From: Sphingopyxis sp. QXT-31
GTDB lineage: Bacteria > Pseudomonadota > Alphaproteobacteria > Sphingomonadales > Sphingomonadaceae
Assembly (NCBI RefSeq): GCF_001984035.1
Contig: NZ_CP019449.1
Span: 2,294,001-2,358,000 of the forward strand
Length of the DNA stretch: 64,000 nt
Direction of reading: 5' to 3'
This document shows positions 9,870 to 18,858 of this stretch, piece after piece; the stretch's first letter is position 1; the number at the start of each line of letters is the position of its first letter. Below the pieces are notes generated by a model. The model made no database searches. It was not told the origin of the DNA and saw only the letters and a program-made list of their open reading frames with translations. Both the position numbers and the translations under genes were made by a program.

Positions 9870-12549
9870 GGCTGCGGTCGCGAATCGACGCCCACCAGTT
9901 CGCGATCTCCTGCCGCGCCGCGTCGTGCGCCGCAAGCAGTTGCGGCCAGCCGGGCTCGCCGCACGCCGCCGCGACCAGCTCGCGCGCCGCGGGGGTCGCG
10001 GGCTCGCCCTCGGGCGCGGTCAGCCGCAGCATCACCAGCATCCGCGCGAGCAGGCCGTGCGCATCGCAAATCTCGACCGGCGCCAGCCCCTCGACCCGCA
10101 GGCACGCCAGCGCCGAGCCGATATTGGGGTCGTGGCAGCGCCCGCTTTGGAGCTGCGTCACCTGCATCGCGAATTCGAGATCGACGAGCCCGCCCGGCCC
10201 GCCCTTGATGTCGAGCGGGCCCTTGGGCGGCTTGTGCGCCGCCATCTTGGCGCGCATCTCGGCGGCGTCCTGCGCCAGCTTCGCCGGATCGCGCGGGATC
10301 GCGAGCAGCGCATCGATGATCCGCTGCACTGCGGCCCTGGCACGATCCGAGCCATAGACCGGCCGCGCGCGGAGCAGCGCCATATGCTCCCACGTCCACG
10401 CCTCTTCGCGCTGGTAACGCTCGAAGCTGTCGAGCGTCACGACCAGCGGCCCCTGCGCGCCCTGCGGCCGCAGCCGCGTGTCGACCTCATAGAGCTTGCC
10501 GGCCGCGGTCGGCACCGACATCGCGCCGGTCAGCCGCTGCGCGAGGCGGTTGTAATAGGTCGTCGCGCCGAGCGGCCGCCGCCCGTCGGATTCGGCGAGA
10601 TGGTCGCCGGTGAAGAGATAGATGAGGTCCAGGTCCGACGCATGCGTCAGTGCGCGCCCGCCAAGCCGCCCGAGCGCGAGCACGACGAGCTCACTATCGG
10701 CGATCCGCCCATGCGCCTCGACGAATTCGGCGACCGTCGCGTCGGCGAGCACCTGCAGCGCCGCCTCGGCGAGTTCGGAATAGCCGCAGGCGATCATCAT
10801 CGGGTCGCTCGCCCCCGCGATCAGCTGGACGCCATAAGCGAAGCGCCGCTCGCCGACGCGGTCGCGCACGCGGTCGAGCAATCGCTCGTAATCGAGCCCC
10901 GCGAGCCCCGGCGCCCATTCGGAGAGCAGTTCGGCCTTGGTCGCGGGCGCCTCGAACGCGCGCTTGTCGATCAGCCCCTCGATCAGCTCGACGCGCGCGC
11001 CGAGCGCCTCCGCGAGCGTCGGTGCCAGCGTCAGCACGCGCACCGCGACCTTGGCCAACTCGGGCTGCGCCGCGAGCAGGTGGAAGAAGTTGATTGCACT
11101 CGGCAGGCCCGAGACGAGCTTGTCAAAACGCGTCAGCGCCGCCTCGGGATCGGGCGCCGCGCCCAGCGCGCGCACCAGCCCGGGCAGCACCGTCTCGAGC
11201 GCGTCCTGCGCCGCGGGGGTGCGCAGCGCGCGCAGCTTGCCACCGCGCCATTCGGCGATCGTGCGGAGCGCCGGCTCGGGCGGCTCGAACCCCGCCGCCA
11301 TCAGCGCGCCCGCGAGTTCGCCCTCGTCGCGCGGCAGCCCGCTGGTCGCCGCGCGCTCGAGCACCAGCCGGTCGTAGCAGGCGGCGACATCCGCAGTCAC
11401 CGGCTCGAGCATCGCGAGCAGCGCCGCACCGTCGGCGTGCCCGTCAAGCCGCGCCACCGCGTCGAGCGCGGCGGCATTGGTCGGCAGGCAATGCGTCTGC
11501 TGGTCCTCGATCATCTGCAACCGATGCTCGACCCGTCGCAGCAGCGCATAATGGCCGGTCAGCCGTGCCGCGATATCGGCGTCGATCCGCCCCGCCTTCG
11601 CGAGCGCCGCGAGCGCATCGACCGTCGCGGGCACGCGCAGCGACGGATCGCGCCCGCCATAGATCAGCTGGTGGACCTGCGCGAAAAATTCGATCTCGCG
11701 GATCCCGCCGCGCCCACGCTTCAGGTCGTAACCCGGCCCGAACGCCTGCCCCTGCGCAAAATGGTCGCGGATCCGGTCGCTCATCGCGCCGATTTCCTTC
11801 AATTGCCGGAAGTCGAGGCTGCGGCGCCAAATGAAGGGGCTGATCGCCGACAGGAACTCGGCGCCCAAGGCGCGATCGCCCGCCGAAGCGCGCGAGCGGA
11901 TGAAGGCGGCCTGCTCCCACGCCAGTGCCTCGGACTCATAATAAGAGATCGCCGCATCGACCGGCAGCACGATCGGCGTCACCTCGGGATGCGGGCGCAG
12001 CCGCAGGTCGACGCGCAGCACATGGCCGTTCGCGGTGCGCGCGGACAATATCTCGGTCATCCGCCGCGCGATGCGCACCGCCGCCTCGGTCGGGTCGTCG
12101 CGCTGGCGGCGCGGCATCGTCTCGGGATCGAAGATCAATATCGGGTCGATGTCCGACGAATAATTGAGCTCATGACTGCCGAGCTTGCCGAGCGCGATCA
12201 CCGACAGCCCGCTCGCTTCCTCGTCGGGCGTGCGTTCGGCGAAGGCGGCGGCGAGCGCGGCGTCGCAGGCGGCGTCGGCAAAGGCCGACAGGTGCCGCGT
12301 GGTCGTCGCGACGTCATGCTCGCCCGACAGGTCGCCGAGCGCGAGCAGCAGCGCCATCCGCCCGCGCCAGTGGCGCAGCGCCGCCATAATGTCGTCATCG
12401 CCCGGCGGCGGCGTCACCGCGGCGAGCGCGGCGTCGGTGCCGGCGCTGAGGAAAAGCGCGACATCGCCCGGATGGATTTCGGCAAGCCGCGCGAGGAACG
12501 GCGCGTTGGCGGTCAGGCGATCGAGCGCCGATTGGCGTTGGGACGTCAT
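9865..12549 (-). CDS. glnE: Bifunctional glutamine synthetase adenylyltransferase/deadenylase
   Basis: 894 residues, near the family's 940 or so. Adds AMP to, or removes it from, glutamine synthetase in response to PII, tuning nitrogen assimilation. Two nucleotidyltransferase domains are visible, each with its G-S/G and D-x-D signature: GSHELNYSSDIDPILIFD near residues 124-141 (N-terminal, deadenylylating) and GGRALTHASDLDLIYLF in the C-terminal half. The gene stands alone, bracketed by the same palindrome family at both ends. Confidence 0.95.
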   Translation of the reverse strand: MTSQRQSALDRLTANAPFLARLAEIHPGDVALFLSAGTDAALAAVTPPPGDDDIMAALRHWRGRMALLLALGDLSGEHDVATTTRHLSAFADAACDAALAAAFAERTPDEEASGLSVIALGKLGSHELNYSSDIDPILIFDPETMPRRQRDDPTEAAVRIARRMTEILSARTANGHVLRVDLRLRPHPEVTPIVLPVDAAISYYESEALAWEQAAFIRSRASAGDRALGAEFLSAISPFIWRRSLDFRQLKEIGAMSDRIRDHFAQGQAFGPGYDLKRGRGGIREIEFFAQVHQLIYGGRDPSLRVPATVDALAALAKAGRIDADIAARLTGHYALLRRVEHRLQMIEDQQTHCLPTNAAALDAVARLDGHADGAALLAMLEPVTADVAACYDRLVLERAATSGLPRDEGELAGALMAAGFEPPEPALRTIAEWRGGKLRALRTPAAQDALETVLPGLVRALGAAPDPEAALTRFDKLVSGLPSAINFFHLLAAQPELAKVAVRVLTLAPTLAEALGARVELIEGLIDKRAFEAPATKAELLSEWAPGLAGLDYERLLDRVRDRVGERRFAYGVQLIAGASDPMMIACGYSELAEAALQVLADATVAEFVEAHGRIADSELVVLALGRLGGRALTHASDLDLIYLFTGDHLAESDGRRPLGATTYYNRLAQRLTGAMSVPTAAGKLYEVDTRLRPQGAQGPLVVTLDSFERYQREEAWTWEHMALLRARPVYGSDRARAAVQRIIDALLAIPRDPAKLAQDAAEMRAKMAAHKPPKGPLDIKGGPGGLVDLEFAMQVTQLQSGRCHDPNIGSALACLRVEGLAPVEICDAHGLLARMLVMLRLTAPEGEPATPAARELVAAACGEPGWPQLLAAHDAARQEIANWWASIRDRSQ

Positions 12550-12601
12550 TACGCCCGGCTATCGCGCGCCCGGCCTCGCATGACAAGGCCAGCGGCGAGG
12601 G

Positions 12602-12688
12602 CATAAATAGGGACAGTCCCGATTTAACGGCATCCTTTTGGCGAAGGTCTATGCGCCAACGGTTAAATAGGGACTGTCCCTATTTATG
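12602..12688. repeat. Paired GGGACAGTCCC palindromes forming a larger inverted repeat
   Basis: The arms are 12602-12628 and 12662-12688. They begin CATAAATAGGGACAGTCCC and differ at one position in 27 (a G in place of T in the left copy). Each arm holds its own GGGAC/GTCCC palindrome, so the element is a palindrome doublet like REPINs. It fills the gap between glnE and phyR. Confidence 0.85.
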
Positions 12689-12692
12689 AGCG

Positions 12693-13487
12693 TCAGGCCG
12701 GAACCGTGCTCTCGTCGAAGAACAGCACCTGCGCGATCGCCGCGCGCAGCGTCGCGGGCTGGTAGGGCTTGGTGAGCAGGAAGGCCGGCTCGGGGCGGTC
12801 GCCGGTGAGCAGCCGTTCGGGAAAGGCGGTGATGAAGATGACCGGCAGCTTCACCTCGGCCAGGATTTCCTGCACCGCCTCGATCCCCGAGCTGTTGTCG
12901 GCGAGTTGGATGTCGGCCAGCACGAGGCCGGGCTTGTGCTTTTGCGCTTCGTTGACCGCCTCGGCATGCGTGGTCGCGACCGCGACGACGTCGTGGCCGA
13001 GGTCGCGGACGATCATCTCGATATCCATCGCGATGATCGGCTCGTCCTCGATGATCAGGATGCGCGCGCGCGTCTGGCGGTCGATCTCGTCCATCGCTTC
13101 GGTGATCAGATTGTGCACCGTGCCGGCGTCGCGCCCGATGATGCGGCCGGCCTCGTCCTCACTGAAGCCCTCGACCGCGGTGAGCAGCAGCGCCTGCCGC
13201 GCGAGCGACGGGATACGGCGCAGCCGTGCGTCGGCGATCGCGATATCGGCGGCGGCGGGCTCGTCGGTTGCGGCGGCCTGTTCGCTCGCGAGCCCGAAAT
13301 TGTCGTGCACCATGCGATAGAGCTGGATGCGCAGGTCGGCGCTGGTATCCACCGCGGCGGGGTTCGCCACCAAAGTCTGCAAAAGGCCCGCGACCAGCGC
13401 ATCGCCGCTTTGCTGGCTTCCCGAAATCGCACGGCCATAGCGGCGCAGGTAGGGAAGATGCGGCGCGATCGCCTGACCCAATGACAT
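12693..13487 (-). CDS. phyR: PhyR, response regulator of the general stress response (anti-anti-sigma)
   Basis: 264 residues. The N-terminal part (about 1-135) is the sigma-like domain (SLARQALLLTAVEGFSEDEAGRIIG resembles sigma region 4). The receiver domain (about 141-260) has the acidic cluster EDEP (147-150), phospho-acceptor Asp192 in VLADIQL, Thr about 219 and Lys about 242. In alphaproteobacteria phosphorylated PhyR sequesters NepR and frees EcfG sigma factor. The start at 13487 is supported by a perfect AGGAGG (13494-13499). Divergent from nepR. Confidence 0.95.
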   Translation of the reverse strand: MSLGQAIAPHLPYLRRYGRAISGSQQSGDALVAGLLQTLVANPAAVDTSADLRIQLYRMVHDNFGLASEQAAATDEPAAADIAIADARLRRIPSLARQALLLTAVEGFSEDEAGRIIGRDAGTVHNLITEAMDEIDRQTRARILIIEDEPIIAMDIEMIVRDLGHDVVAVATTHAEAVNEAQKHKPGLVLADIQLADNSSGIEAVQEILAEVKLPVIFITAFPERLLTGDRPEPAFLLTKPYQPATLRAAIAQVLFFDESTVPA

Positions 13488-13589
13488 ATAGTACCTCCTA
13501 AAACAGGTCGATGCCTGCCCCGAAACTCGTGCAAAACCGGGCGAAAAGCGCGCACACGCCAACCGCGCCCGATATTATTGCGCTGTCAC

Positions 13590-13614
13590 GGAACGATTTA
13601 GCCGCAAATTGGTT
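13590..13614 (+). promoter_or_regulatory. Candidate EcfG-type promoter upstream of nepR
   Basis: GGAAC (13590-13594), a 16-base spacer, then GGTT (13611-13614). This fits the general-stress consensus GGAAC-N16/17-CGTT except for one base. It lies about 85 bases upstream of the nepR ATG, consistent with the usual autoregulation of this circuit. Confidence 0.6.
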
Positions 13615-13697
13615 TCATGGGGAAGGAACAAAGCGTCATTGCGCTTTGCTCATCGCGCGGTTAGCTACAGGCCCCATGTCCATTGGATGTCACGATA

Positions 13698-13865
13698 ATG
13701 TCGTCTGAAACCGGTTCCCAGCGGAAGGTCGCCGGAAAAGACGCCGACAAAAAAATGCCCAAAAAGGCGCAGGACGTGAACATCGCCCTGCGTCGCGCTT
13801 ATGAGTCGGCGATCGAAGAGAATATCCCCGATTCGATGATGGACCTGCTCAACAAGCTCAACTGA
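13698..13865 (+). CDS. nepR: NepR, anti-sigma factor of the general stress response
   Basis: 55 residues from ATG 13698; a TTG 15 bases upstream is also in frame. The conserved NepR core is clear: ALRRAYESAIEENIPDSMMD followed by LLNKLN at the very C terminus, with a basic, lysine-rich N terminus. NepR binds EcfG and, when PhyR is phosphorylated, binds PhyR instead. The gene usually precedes ecfG, but here the next gene is tgt on the opposite strand, only 19 bases away. Confidence 0.92.
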   Translation: MSSETGSQRKVAGKDADKKMPKKAQDVNIALRRAYESAIEENIPDSMMDLLNKLN

Positions 13866-13884
13866 AAGCCAAGCTGATCCGGAG

Positions 13885-15018
13885 TCAGCCGCCGCCGCGA
13901 CGGTAGCGATCCTCGAAATTCGACTGGAAGGCCGCGAAGCGCCCCTCGGCGATCGCGTCCCGCATGCCCGCCATCAGATCCTGATAGAAATGCAGATTAT
14001 GCTGCGTCATCAGCATCGCGCCGAGCATCTCGCCGGCGCGAACGAGGTGGTGCAGATAGGCGCGCGACCAGGTCGTACACACCGGACAGCCGCACGCCGC
14101 ATCAAGGGGGCTCTTGTCCTCGGCATGCTTCGCGTTGCGGATGTTGACCGGGCCCAGCGAGGTGAACGCCTGACCGTTGCGCCCCGAGCGCGTGGGCAGC
14201 ACGCAGTCGAACATGTCCACACCGCGCGCGACCGCGCCGACCAGGTCGTCGGGCTTGCCCACCCCCATCAGATAGCGCGGCTTGTCGGCGGGAAGCTGCG
14301 CGGGCGCGAAGTCGAGCACCCCGAACATCGCCTCCTGCCCTTCGCCGACGGCGAGGCCGCCGATCGCGTAGCCGTCGAAGCCGATATCGGTCAGAGCCGC
14401 CGCCGAGCGTGCGCGCAATGTCTGATCGAGCGACCCCTGCTGGATACCGAACAGCGCCGCGCGCGCGGCATGCTCCTCGCCCGCGTCGAAGCCGGCACGG
14501 CTGCGCGCCGCCCAGCGCATCGAACGCTCCATGCTTTGCTCGGCGCGCTTCGCATCGACGCCGTTCGGCGGGCACTCGTCGAACGCCATCACGATGTCGC
14601 TCCCCAGCAGCCGCTGGATCTCCATCGAGCGTTCGGGGGTCAGCATGTGGCGCGACCCGTCGAGGTGGCTTTTGAACGCGACGCCTTCTTCGCTCTGTTT
14701 GGTCAGCGCCGACAGGCTCATCACCTGATAACCGCCGCTGTCGGTCAGGATCGGCCGGTCCCAGCCCATGAAATGGTGCAGCCCGCCGAGCCGCGCCATG
14801 CGCTCGGCGCCGGGGCGGAGCATCAGATGATAGGTATTGCCGAGGATGATGTCGGCGCCCGTCGCGCGCACTTCGGCGGGGCGCATCGCCTTCACCGTCG
14901 CGGCGGTGCCGACGGGCATGAAGGCAGGCGTGCGGATCTCGCCGCGCTGCATCGCGATCGTGCCCGTGCGCGCGGCGCCGTCGGTGGCGGCGACCGAAAA
15001 GGCGAATCTTTTCGTCAT
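13885..15018 (-). CDS. tgt: tRNA-guanine transglycosylase
   Basis: 377 residues. Swaps guanine 34 of tRNA-Tyr/His/Asp/Asn for preQ1 in queuosine synthesis. Catalytic features: [11 protein letters not shown] near 92, the nucleophile region [15 protein letters not shown] near 270 and the zinc site [17 protein letters not shown] near 310. It lies in the same minus-strand series as queA, the next enzyme of the pathway, but three other genes intervene. Confidence 0.96.
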   Translation of the reverse strand: MTKRFAFSVAATDGAARTGTIAMQRGEIRTPAFMPVGTAATVKAMRPAEVRATGADIILGNTYHLMLRPGAERMARLGGLHHFMGWDRPILTDSGGYQVMSLSALTKQSEEGVAFKSHLDGSRHMLTPERSMEIQRLLGSDIVMAFDECPPNGVDAKRAEQSMERSMRWAARSRAGFDAGEEHAARAALFGIQQGSLDQTLRARSAAALTDIGFDGYAIGGLAVGEGQEAMFGVLDFAPAQLPADKPRYLMGVGKPDDLVGAVARGVDMFDCVLPTRSGRNGQAFTSLGPVNIRNAKHAEDKSPLDAACGCPVCTTWSRAYLHHLVRAGEMLGAMLMTQHNLHFYQDLMAGMRDAIAEGRFAAFQSNFEDRYRRGGG

Positions 15019-15094
15019 GGCGCGCGCCTATGGCGGGGGCGGGGGGAAAAGTCGAGGTGGGGCGGTCGGTGGGATTTCCAGACCACCCATATTT

Positions 15095-15173
15095 CCGTTC
15101 GTGTCGAGCGAAGTCGAGACACGCCGAGTTAGCGCGTGCCTTCACGTGTCTCGACTTCGCTCGACACGAACGG
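15095..15173. repeat. Inverted repeat family A
   Basis: Perfect 29-bp arms (15095-15123 and 15145-15173), beginning CCGTTCGTGTCGAGCGAAGT and ending with its complement, with a 21-base loop. The flank TTTATAGGGCGG after the right arm also follows the copy at 54928-55006, so the repeated unit extends past the arms. Confidence 0.9.
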
Positions 15174-15209
15174 GGTTTATAGGGCGGGTTGTCAGCGAGC
15201 GGCCCGGCC

Positions 15210-15698
15210 CTACTCCCGTTCATCCTCGCTCGACGGCTCTTCCGCGGCCGCCTTCGCCTTTTCCTTCGGCTTTTCCTTGGCAAAGATCTCGGCGATTTCC
15301 TTCTTGCGCGCCGCGCTCAGCCCTTCCTCGGCGGCGGGGAACATCTCTTCTTCTTCTTCCTCGATATGATGAAGGTAGCGGTGCTTCATCGTGCGAAAGC
15401 GCGTCAGGCAGCCGGTCGAGGCGAAGTCCATCTCGTAGAGCTCGGTGAGCATCTCGTCGATTTCCTTATGCTCGCTCGCGCTGTGCTGCGCGTCTTCGCG
15501 CAGGTCCGGCTTTCCCATCATCGTCGCATAGAGCGACAGCTCTTCGGACGCGGCATGCGCGGTCACCTCGACACGGAAGGCCTCGAACAATTGTTCGCGC
15601 TCTTCGCTGTCGCCATGCGTCTCGTCGATCCGGTCGAGCAGTTCGCGATGCCGGTCGTGGTCGGCCTTCAGCCGCTCGAAAATCTTGCTTTCCGCCAT
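15210..15698 (-). CDS. Hemerythrin HHE-domain protein
   Basis: 162 residues, soluble. Non-haem di-iron oxygen/NO-binding fold: KADHDRHRELLDRI, TAHAASEELSLY, SEHKEIDEML and MKHRYLHHIEEEEEEMFP supply the His and Glu ligands. The C-terminal tail (about 135-162) is Lys/Glu/Ala-rich and probably disordered. Likely a sensor or protector against oxidative or nitrosative stress. No partner is fused. It lies 70 bases after the Sel1 gene. Confidence 0.87.
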   Translation of the reverse strand: MAESKIFERLKADHDRHRELLDRIDETHGDSEEREQLFEAFRVEVTAHAASEELSLYATMMGKPDLREDAQHSASEHKEIDEMLTELYEMDFASTGCLTRFRTMKHRYLHHIEEEEEEMFPAAEEGLSAARKKEIAEIFAKEKPKEKAKAAAEEPSSEDERE

Positions 15699-15767
15699 GA
15701 TCGTCTCCGTCGTTGATCGTCAACGTGAGAACGGACGGCGCCGCGGGCGGTTCCCTGCCCGATGCGA

Positions 15768-16529
15768 TCAGGGCGCCTTGGGAGCGGGCGGAGCCGCCGC
15801 CGGCGCGGGCCGCGCCAGCGGACCGATATATTCGGCGTAGATCGCATTGGCCTTGGCCGCGACGCGGTCGAGCACGTCGTTCTTCTGCCCCGCGAGCAGC
15901 CGCTCGCTCGTCGCCTTGCCCTGCGCGTCGCCGAGCAGGTTCGCGACCGAGAACCACGCCGCCGCGGTTTCGCCGTCCTTCGCGACCCCCTGCCCCTCGA
16001 GGTAGAGCAGTCCGATGCCGAAAAAGGCGTGCGGCTGGCCCGCCTTCGCTGCGGCCTGGTAACTCTCCATTGCCTTGGCGTAATCGACCGGCGTACCGCG
16101 CCCGTTGGCGTGCATCACCGCGAGGCTCATCTGCGCCTGCGGATTGTTCTGCGCCGCCGCCTTCGAAATCAGCGCCAGCGCCGCGGCGGGATCCTCCGCC
16201 ACGCCCTCGCCGGTGTCGAGCATCACGCCGAGACGCCACTGGCACTGGCTGAGCCCCGCATCGGCGCATTTCCGGTACAGCCCCGCGGCCTTCGCCTTGT
16301 CGGCGGTCATATGCTCGCCATTGTCGTAGAACCAGCCGAGCGCGAACTGCCCCTCGGCATCGCCCTCGTTCGCTTTCGTCTGCGCCAGCGAAAAGGCCTC
16401 GATCGGCTTGTTCGCGTCGAGCAGGTCGGCGACCTGTTCGCCCGTCGACGGGCCCGGCGATGCGGCTATGAGCAGGGCCCAAGCCAGCGCAGCGGCACCC
16501 AAGGCTTTGATGTTGCGAATATCCCTCAT
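15768..16529 (-). CDS. Exported Sel1-repeat protein
   Basis: 253 residues. A hydrophobic N terminus (LGAAALAWALLIAASPG) suggests export. About five Sel1-type repeats follow, e.g. GQFALGWFYDNGEHMTADKA, CQWRLGVMLDTGEG and QAQMSLAVMHANGRGTPVDYA, then a Pro/Ala-rich tail. Sel1 solenoids mediate protein-protein contacts, often at the envelope; the partner is unknown. It lies 58 bases downstream of the GGDEF-EAL gene, so co-transcription is plausible. Confidence 0.8.
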   Translation of the reverse strand: MRDIRNIKALGAAALAWALLIAASPGPSTGEQVADLLDANKPIEAFSLAQTKANEGDAEGQFALGWFYDNGEHMTADKAKAAGLYRKCADAGLSQCQWRLGVMLDTGEGVAEDPAAALALISKAAAQNNPQAQMSLAVMHANGRGTPVDYAKAMESYQAAAKAGQPHAFFGIGLLYLEGQGVAKDGETAAAWFSVANLLGDAQGKATSERLLAGQKNDVLDRVAAKANAIYAEYIGPLARPAPAAAPPAPKAP

Positions 16530-16587
16530 GCCGCGCTTGTGACAGCATGGCGGCGAAAGCGCTAGAGCCTCAAAGCGGCCCCGATGA

Positions 16588-18774
16588 TCATTTGCCCGCC
16601 CAGTCGCTCGTCGTCGTGAAATTGGGCAGCGCGATGCCCGCCTGCTGGCTCGCCGCGGCGATCAGATAGGGCGAGACGCGGTGCCGTGTACACAGCCCGC
16701 CATTGCCGTCGCTGACCATCGAGCTTTCGAATTCGATGCCCTGCTGGTGATTCTTCGAGCGGCGGACGGTCGCGGTGACCAGCTGGCCTTCGCCGAAATC
16801 GATCACGAACTGCGTGCCCAGCGGCACGTTCATGATGCCCTCGATAAAGGCGCCGGTCGCCGACAGGTTGCGCATCACGACGGTGTAGCGGTAATTGTCG
16901 TGGATCGCGCCGACCTTGCGGAACATCTGGAAGCGGTCGTTGCGCTGGCGCGCCGGGCCCGCGGGCTCGATCATCCAGTTGCCCGTCTCGGCATGGCCGA
17001 GCAGGTCGGCGTTCGAGACCGGCTTGCTGTAGACATAGCCCTGCACATGGCTGACGTTGAGCTTGCGGATCAGGTCGAGCTGGTCGAGCGATTCGATGCC
17101 CTCGGCGGTCGTTTCCATCTCCAGCGCCTCGGCGAGCGCGACGATCGCCGCGATGATCGCGCCGTTGCGCGACCCCGGGTCGGTCGCGCCGCGCACGAAG
17201 CTCTGGTCGATCTTGATCTTGTCGAACGGCGCCGACTGCAGATAGCCGAGCGACGAATAACCGGTGCCGAAATCGTCGAGCGCCAGCCGCACGCCAAGCC
17301 CCTTCAGCGCCTTGAACATCGCGGCGGTGTCTTTCGAATCGCCCAGGAACACGCTTTCGGTGATCTCGAGCTCGAGCTGCTCGGGCGGCAGTCCGCTGTT
17401 CGCGAGCGCGCTGGCGACAATCTTGGGCAGGTCGGGGTTGGCGAACTGGATCGGCGACACATTGACCGCGACGCGCATTGCGCCCGGCCACTTGGCAGCG
17501 TCTTCGCATGCCTTGCGCAGCACCCATTCGCCCAGCGCCCAGATCAGATTGGCTTCCTCGGCGATCGGGATGAACAAGGCGGGCGAGATCGGCCCGCGCT
17601 CGGGGTGCGTCCAGCGTACCAGCGCCTCCGTCCCCGTGACGACATTGGTCTTCGCCTTGACGATCGGCTGGTACGCCAGCGCCATCTCGCCCCGCGCCAG
17701 CGCGTCGCGCAAATCTTCCTCGAGCACGCGGCGATCCTCGGCCGCCTGGTGCAGGTCGCTCGAATAGAAGCTGAACCGCCCGCGCCCGTTGCCCTTGGCG
17801 GCGTAGAGCGCAAGGTCGGCGTTGCGGACGAGATTGTCGCTGTTTTCGCCGTCGAACGGGCTGATCGCGACCCCGACCGACGCGCCGATGATGCAGCGGC
17901 TGCCCTCGACCGAATAGGGCTGCGACAGGCTGTTGATGATGTCCGCCGCCATGTCGCCCAATTTGCCGCGGTCCTCGACGTCGGGCAGGATGATCTGGAA
18001 CTCGTCGCCGCCCAGCCGGCTGACCATCTCCTTGTCGCCGACGATCTTGAGCAAGCGGCCCGCGACCTGCTTGAGCAGCGCGTCGCCCGCGGGATGGCCC
18101 AGCGTGTCGTTGACCTGCTTGAAGCGGTCGAGGTCGAGCAGCATGATCGCACAGCTGCGCTGCTGCTGCGCAAAGGCGGCAAGCGTGGTGTCGAGCTTTT
18201 TCGAGATGTTGAAGCGGTTAGCGAGCCCGGTCAGGCTGTCGTACATCGCGAGCCGCGAGGCATCCTCCGCCGAGCGGCGCTGTTCGGTGATGTCGGTGCC
18301 GCTGCCGCGATAGCCGGTGAAGCGCCCGCCGCCGTCGAAATGTGGCCGCCCCGACACCGCCCACCAGCGGTCGCCCTCGAAGGCGCAGCGCAGCGGCAAT
18401 TCATCGAATTTGGACTGTTTTGTGAGCAGAAAGGGCAAGGTGCGCTGGCGCTCGCCATGGCTGTCGACGGGCAGGAACAGCTCGGCAAAGCTCGCGCCGA
18501 TCAGCGTCGCGGCGGTGCGCCCCATCTGCTGCGCGACGGTGTCGGTGATATAGGTCAGCCGCCCATTGGCGTCGGTCGACCAGAACCAGCCCTGCCCGCT
18601 TTCCTCGTAATTGCGGAGGAGGAGCAGCGCTTCTTTGGTATGAATGCTGGGCACGACTTCGGCGCGCGGCGCCGCCGCGCGGCCCGCGCCGAACTTGCCC
18701 AGAAATCCCCGCCCGCCGCCGTCTGGCACCGCCTTATTCCCCTGGTCCTCCGGGCGCAGCGCCGGCCTATGCAT
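16588..18774 (-). CDS. PAS-GGDEF-EAL-PilZ cyclic-di-GMP protein
   Basis: 728 residues, no membrane segment. Order: PAS sensor (about 55-165, ending GTDITEQRR), GGDEF domain with an intact RLGGDEFQ at about 251-258, EAL domain with GTEALVRW near 382-389 and DDFGTGYSSLGYL, then a PilZ domain (about 605-715) with NLSATGAFIEG. Both catalytic motifs look intact, so it could make and hydrolyse c-di-GMP, with PilZ sensing product. Fusion of all four is uncommon. The first ATG (18774) is used; the first 50 residues are low-complexity. Confidence 0.9.
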   Translation of the reverse strand: MHRPALRPEDQGNKAVPDGGGRGFLGKFGAGRAAAPRAEVVPSIHTKEALLLLRNYEESGQGWFWSTDANGRLTYITDTVAQQMGRTAATLIGASFAELFLPVDSHGERQRTLPFLLTKQSKFDELPLRCAFEGDRWWAVSGRPHFDGGGRFTGYRGSGTDITEQRRSAEDASRLAMYDSLTGLANRFNISKKLDTTLAAFAQQQRSCAIMLLDLDRFKQVNDTLGHPAGDALLKQVAGRLLKIVGDKEMVSRLGGDEFQIILPDVEDRGKLGDMAADIINSLSQPYSVEGSRCIIGASVGVAISPFDGENSDNLVRNADLALYAAKGNGRGRFSFYSSDLHQAAEDRRVLEEDLRDALARGEMALAYQPIVKAKTNVVTGTEALVRWTHPERGPISPALFIPIAEEANLIWALGEWVLRKACEDAAKWPGAMRVAVNVSPIQFANPDLPKIVASALANSGLPPEQLELEITESVFLGDSKDTAAMFKALKGLGVRLALDDFGTGYSSLGYLQSAPFDKIKIDQSFVRGATDPGSRNGAIIAAIVALAEALEMETTAEGIESLDQLDLIRKLNVSHVQGYVYSKPVSNADLLGHAETGNWMIEPAGPARQRNDRFQMFRKVGAIHDNYRYTVVMRNLSATGAFIEGIMNVPLGTQFVIDFGEGQLVTATVRRSKNHQQGIEFESSMVSDGNGGLCTRHRVSPYLIAAASQQAGIALPNFTTTSDWAGK

Positions 18775-18858
18775 GATGCATCGTCATACTGGTCCCCACC
18801 AATATGGACCATTTAGCAGGCAAGGCCTTGAAAATCGGTAAATGACTAAGGATTGGGT

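Noticed and set aside
9868..12606. Long open frame antisense to glnE
   Set aside because: Shadow of glnE, Arg/Gln-rich without domains.
12602..12688. CRISPR-like repeats
   Set aside because: Only two arms in inverted, not direct, order with one short spacer.
13625..13646. Second GGAAC motif upstream of nepR as a promoter
   Set aside because: No GTT-like -10 at 16 or 17 bases; only the copy at 13590 fits.
16681..18816. Long open frame antisense to the GGDEF-EAL gene
   Set aside because: Shadow frame with no recognisable domain; the opposite strand encodes four intact domains.
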